A stretch of DNA of 64,000 bases from Lunularia cruciata. Taxonomy: Eukaryota > Streptophyta > Marchantiopsida > Lunulariales > Lunulariaceae. A program made the translations under genes and the position numbers. The DNA lies in contig OX419761.1 in assembly GCA_948567375.1 (NCBI GenBank), positions 53,880,501 through 53,944,500 of the forward strand, given 5' to 3'. Under the pieces are notes generated by a model that saw only the letters and a list, made by a program, of their open reading frames with translations, was not told the DNA's origin and did no database searches. Positions 59,285 through 64,000 of this stretch are shown here, piece by piece (within the stretch, counting starts at the first letter, position 1; every line of letters starts with the position of its first letter).

Positions 59285-59651
59285 TGTAACAATATGGAGT
59301 TTAGCGACAAAGTTAGTTGGGCTTACGAAGTAGCACATAAAACAATGTAGCCTAGAATATTCCAGAAGTATCTAGGAAGCTTCTTGGGAAGCTTCCCGGC
59401 TACCTTAGCTTGCACTTCAAGTAAATAGCTTCTAGAAGGAAGCTTCTATAAGCTTCCAACTAGCTTAGCTTGCACACCAAGTAGGCGGTTTCTAGAAGGA
59501 AGCTTCTTGAGAAGCTTCTCAAGGGCCTTGTATGCTACCTATAAATACCAAAGCCAAAGCTCATGCTAGGCATTTGGAGTTTCCTCTCATTCAAGTGTCC
59601 CAATGTAAGTTTCCATTCTCCTATTTCCCTTCTCGGATTTGGTCTTTTACA
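59285..59651 (+). repeat. 5' LTR of element C, shortened heat-shock-type array
   Basis: Same ends as the element A LTR (TGTAACA...TTTTACA) but 58 bp shorter. The missing part lies between two gaagcttcttgagaagcttct copies of the A LTR, as expected from recombination between repeats. Several GAAnnTTC units and the ctataaata TATA box near 59539 are kept. Confidence 0.92.
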
Positions 59652-59910
59652 TTGGTATCAGAGCAAGAATGGGATGGATGGAATTTATGGACCACCAAAT
59701 CCACTTCCACCAAACCATTGGGATTTTTGCATCCAAATACTACTTAAGCATCATTTTGCACAATTCATCACCTTGCACTTTGGACAAGATTTCACCATAT
59801 ATGAGGAACCCTTGGTGCTTTCGGTTGTAACTTATGGAGAACGGTGGACATGCTATTTCTATGTGTTAATAAATTAGATAGACTAGGAGTGGTGTGATAA
59901 AGGAGCAACC

Positions 59911-60850
59911 ATGGCGGCAATACTTGATGTTATCCTTGCTATGCAACAACAAATTGAGCACCTTACTCAATTGTTGGATGAACAAGATCTTTGACGATAA
60001 GAGCAGGTGGAGAGAGTACCAATCCGAGAAGGAGAAGATCGGATCAGATTCTCTAAACCCAAGGTATTTGAAGGCAAGAATCTCCCGGGTGCAGTGGAGA
60101 ATTTTGTGTTTGATTGTGAACGTTATTTTGAAGCTACCAATCTACAAGATGAGCAAAAATAAATTCTTTTGGCTTCTAGCCAATTGGATGGAGTAGCAAA
60201 GCTATGGTGGAGATTCCAAGTGGAGCAAGCCAAATGAAAAATGGTTACACCAATCTTGACATGGGCAGAAATTCAAGAGCGCAATAATTAGTCGGTTCCA
60301 AGCTAGAAATGCCACACAAGCTACACGGGATAAGTTGGCAAAGTTGAAACAGATTGGCTTTGTAAGAAGTTACATCACACAGTTCCAAAACACCATCATA
60401 CAAATTCCAGATATATTGGAAGGTGAAGCTCTGGATCGATTCAGGAGGGGCTTGAAGGCAAGAACCAAATTAGAGGTAACCATGCGAGAGCCACAACACT
60501 TGGAAGAAGCCATGCGGTTGGCCAAACATTTTGATTCCTTGGTGGCAACAACTTGGTCTCGACCTCGACCTCCACAAAGCCTACCAATACACTACACACA
60601 AGTTAAGGAGCCAACACCAATGGAGATTGATGCAATTCAACAAAGACCACTTGGCACGGTAGTAGAGAGAAACTGTGACAAAATGGTGGTTGTTTTTATT
60701 GTCGTCAGTTGGGGCATCACATTGCTGAATGTCCACTCAAGAATGGACGACCTCAACAAGTTGCCCAAGTGGAGGTTGTGGAGCGGAATGATCAGGGAAA
60801 CAAGGAATCCCAGTAGGAGAATTCAAGCCATCTATTGGGAGCTTGATTAG
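59911..60850 (+). pseudogene. gag of element C (interrupted)
   Basis: Same start (MAAILDVILAMQQQIE) and domains as element A gag. It is open where A has a stop (YFEATNLQDE), but has its own stops at 59993, 60000, 60160 and 60236, and a one-base gain near 60270. The zinc knuckle region is near 60688-60735. Confidence 0.85.
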
Positions 60851-63800
60851 TTCCAATGGGATTGAAGGCTCGACCTATGCAAGTTTGCTTCACTTGCAAG
60901 GTATGATATCTAATCGGGTTTGTAGGATTTTGGTTGATTTTGGAAGTTTAGAGAATTGCATGTCTATGCAAGTAGCAAAGGAATTGGGTATTCCTATCAA
61001 GCCAGTGATTGGAAGTAGTTTGATGATGGCGGATGGTAGAAACGGTTCTGCATTCCGCACTTCGTATCCTGTTACCTTCAAGATTGGGAAGGAGTATTTG
61101 GAGTGTATGAGGTTTGTAGTGGCACCTCTACACTATGATATCATTTTGGGTCTACCTTGGCTTGAACGTCATAAGGTTCAATTTGATTAGACCCGATGCC
61201 AAATTCAAGTACAACACCAAGTTAGGAATTTCCAATTAGGTTGTCTGGCATCTCTGAGTAAGACACCTAAGAATAGTCATTCCCAAGATGGGAAGTTTGT
61301 CGAGAAGGTAGCCATAGAGCAAACTTTGAAGGAAGTGGAGTCCTTAGATGGGAAGTTTGCCAAGAAGGCAACCTTGGAGAAGGCTTGGAAGAGAGATGAG
61401 TCCCTAGAAGGGAAGTTTGTTAGTAAAGCAGCCATAGAGCAAGCTTTAGAGGAAGATAAGTTTGTATTTACAGTGTGGATCAAGCCGATTGCACAAGACC
61501 AATATGTGGAGGACCGAGAGCCTCATCAAGTAATGGTTGATCGGATAGTTAAAAAGTTTGTGGACGTGTTTCTAGATGATCTGCCAAAGGGATTACACTC
61601 TGGTTGAGGTATGCCCTTCAAGATCAAGTTATTGCCAAGGAGTACTCCAATGAGTAGACCAATTTATCCGCTCTCACCATAGGAGTTGAAGGAGTTGTGA
61701 ACAACACTTATAGAGTTGTTGGAGAAGGACTTCATATGACATAGTACCTCTCCTTGGAGAGCACCGGTACTATTTGTTCCAAAGAAGGATGGAGGACTTC
61801 ATTTCTATATTGATTATCGTGGGCTCAATAAGCAAACCGTGAAGAATGCATATCTCTTGCCTTGGATTGATGACTGGCTTGATCAACTAAGTGTAGCACG
61901 TTACTTTTCCAAGTTGGATCTTCACAACGGCTATTGGCAAATTCCGATTGATAGAGAGGATGTGCAAAAGACTGCCTTTCGCACAAGGTAGTGGGCATTT
62001 TGAGTGGAGAGTTTTACCTTTTGGACTCACTAATGCTCTAGTAGTCTTCATGGATCAGATGCATTGGGTGTTGGATGGACTATTGGATCGGTCAATGGTG
62101 GTGTTCTTGGATGATATCTTAATCTATAGCAAGACAGAGGCAGAACACATGAATCATGTGCGAGAAGTCCTAAGACAACTACGACAATGGAAATTTTATT
62201 GCAAGAAGTCAAAGTGTGCCTTTTGGCAGAAGGAGGTTACCTTCTTGGGTCATAAGATCTCCTTAGAGGGGATCAAGATAGAAGAAGAGAAGATCAAGGC
62301 CATTACTGATTGGCCTACCCCGAATGATGTTACAGAAGTACAGGCATTCAATGGATTGGCCAGTTTTTACCGGCAGTTCATCCACTATTATGCTCATGTG
62401 GCTGCACCATTGATTGACCTCTTGGGAAAGAACTCGAGCTTCAAGTGGATGACCAAGCATAAAGAAGCATTCCACAAGTTGAAACATATGATGTCTTCAA
62501 GACCCATTCTTCAACCATATGATCCTCAACTACCTTGTGTGGTTGATTTTGATGCTTCTAACTTTGCAATTGGAGTTGTGTTGCAATAGGAATTCCCAGA
62601 TGGACTACATCCCATTGCCTTTGTGTCTCGTTGACTAAATATAGCTGAAAGAAATTACTGTGCTCAAGATTGGGAACAACTTGCAATGGTATATGCCACC
62701 AAGGTATGGAGGCATTATCTCTTGGGGAAACAAGTGATCATGCGAATTGATCACAAGCCATTGTTGCAGACCTTACACATGGAGCACATGAAGAGTCGAC
62801 ATCATCGATAGGAAGAGCAACTCCAATTGTTTGACATCAAACTTGAGTACAAACCAGGTCGGTTCCATGTAATCCTTGATGCTCTATCACAATGACCTGA
62901 TTTGAAGTCTCTTCCTTTCATTGCGGCAACAATTACAATGATGTCAATTGACCCCAAGATCCATAACAAATTTCAGTTAGCTCTACAACAAGATCCCTTC
63001 TTCCAAATGGTACATGGTCATCTAACAATAGGTGACAAGGAATACAACACCTTCTCCTTCAAGGAAGGCCTTCTATTCCATACGGACCGGATCTATGTTC
63101 CAGCCAAAGGTGATTTTTGACTTGTGTGCCTTCAAGAAGCCTATGATTTACCCATCGCTGGTCATATGGGTGTGGAGAAGACCTTGGGTACCCTCCAATG
63201 TCAATGGTGGTGGCCCAACATGACATGAGATGTTCAAGAATTTGTCCAATCGTGTGAGAGCTGCCAACGTAACAAAGCCAACAACCAAAAGCCGAGTGGA
63301 CTCCTTCAACCGCTTGCCATTCCATCAGCTTGCTGGGAGTATGTGAGCTTGGATCTCATCACATCCTTGCCAAAGACAAAACAAGGACACACCGCCATTG
63401 TGGTGTTTGTGGATAAGCTTAGTAAGCAAATCCACTTAGCACCAACCAGTGATACCGTGGATGCTCCAACCTTAGCTCAAATCTACTTCGACAATGTCTT
63501 CAAGCATCATGGGATGCCATGCGTACTCATCTCCAACCGTGATCCTTGATTTACCGGGAAGTTTTGGCAAGCACTCTTTTAGATACTCGGCACCAAGCTT
63601 GCTTTGTCCACGGCCTATCATTCTCAAACTGATGGACAAACCAAATATGCAAATCGTACATTGGAGGATATGTTGCGTGCCTTTGTCAATGTCCACCATA
63701 CCAATTGGGATGAATGTCTTGCCGCTATAGAATTTGCCTACAACAATTCCAAATAGGCAAGCACCGGATTCTCTCCTTTCTTTCTCAATTTTGGCCAAGA

Positions 63801-64000
63801 TCCGCTTGTTCCAGATTCTATTCTTGCTCCCCCTCCATCTCAAGTTCCTCATACTTCCACATTCTTGACCACTATATCCCAATCTCTCCAACAAGCCAAG
63901 TCTCACCTCTTTGTTACTCAGAATTGCCAAAAACAATATGCAGACCACCATCGTCGTGATCTCACCTTTGAAGTTGGTGATAAAGTCATGCTATCCTCCA
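60843..64000 (+). pseudogene. pol of element C (interrupted, partial)
   Basis: Protease motif ILVDFGSLENC (D-F-G), RT with FGLTNALVVF and FLDDILIYS, RNase H with IDHKPLLQ, integrase with SLDLITSLPK and DGQTKYAN (the catalytic Glu is replaced by Lys). Stops occur at 61188, 61606, 61679, 61697, 61738, 62587 and further on. Most positions match element A, and the differences concentrate at CpG-derived sites. The C-terminus is outside the window. Confidence 0.88.

Larger units (their letters stand above)
59285..64000 (+). mobile_element. Element C: Ty3/gypsy chromovirus, same family as A (partial)
   Basis: Starts with a 367-bp LTR (59285-59651) and a perfect initiator-Met primer site tggtatcagagc (59653-59664), then gag from 59911, protease, RT, RNase H and integrase collinear with element A, and runs off the right edge before the chromodomain. 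It lies inside element F. It carries more in-frame stops than A, so it is also dead. The 5-bp pre-insertion flank is ctatt (59280-59284); the other copy is outside the window. Confidence 0.95.

Overview
The window is nuclear DNA of a streptophyte, most likely a non-seed land plant or a close relative. It holds two spliced plant genes with GT-AG introns, a class III peroxidase and a plastid malonyl-CoA:ACP transacylase. The rest is mainly plant-type LTR retrotransposons, some with the initiator-Met tRNA primer site, plus a reverse-transcriptase tail of a kind I associate with mosses and lycophytes. The exact clade cannot be fixed by eye.

Layout. 1-1024 (-): open reading frame of a 5'-truncated retroelement, running off the left edge. 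2298-3945 (+): four-exon peroxidase. 3946-14595: long intergenic stretch with short repeats and a few weak open frames. 14596-18972 (-): ten-exon MCAT (fabD-type) gene. At about 19.96 kb the sequence turns abruptly AT-rich, and from there to the right edge it is nested, mostly decayed mobile DNA.

Repeat region. 22.1-28.1 kb: an old element with two F-family LTR insertions, one a clean solo LTR with a 5-bp target duplication. 28.4-28.7 kb: fossil LTR of the B family. 31997-37632 (+): element A, a complete Ty3/gypsy chromovirus with 425-bp LTRs and TSD AAAAC. 39054-40810 (-): pogo/Tigger-like transposase. 40.96-41.76 kb: fossil gag of the B family. 42.7-43.2 plus 53.1-54.7 kb (-): one Ty1/copia element (D) split by element B. 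43229-53114 (-): element B. 54692-59284 (+): Ty3/gypsy element F, which sits in copia D and is cut by element C (59285 to the edge, same family as A).

The standout is element B. On the minus strand it reads gag (two zinc knuckles) - protease - a complete DNMT3/DRM-like cytosine-5 DNA methyltransferase - reverse transcriptase - RNase H - integrase - a PHD finger at the very end. Methyltransferase, RT, integrase and PHD share one frame. The element thus carries both a writer of DNA methylation and a predicted chromatin reader. This copy is damaged by a few stop codons, several of them explicable by C-to-T change. Its ends are also unusual: the LTR blocks are arranged as if a two-LTR circle had been opened inside the LTR at a 10-bp palindrome.

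Second, the LTRs of A and C carry dense arrays of GAAnnTTC heat-shock-type elements just upstream of a TATA box, which suggests a heat-responsive promoter. Differences between A and C show repeated CpG decay on opposite strands, so these elements were probably methylated.
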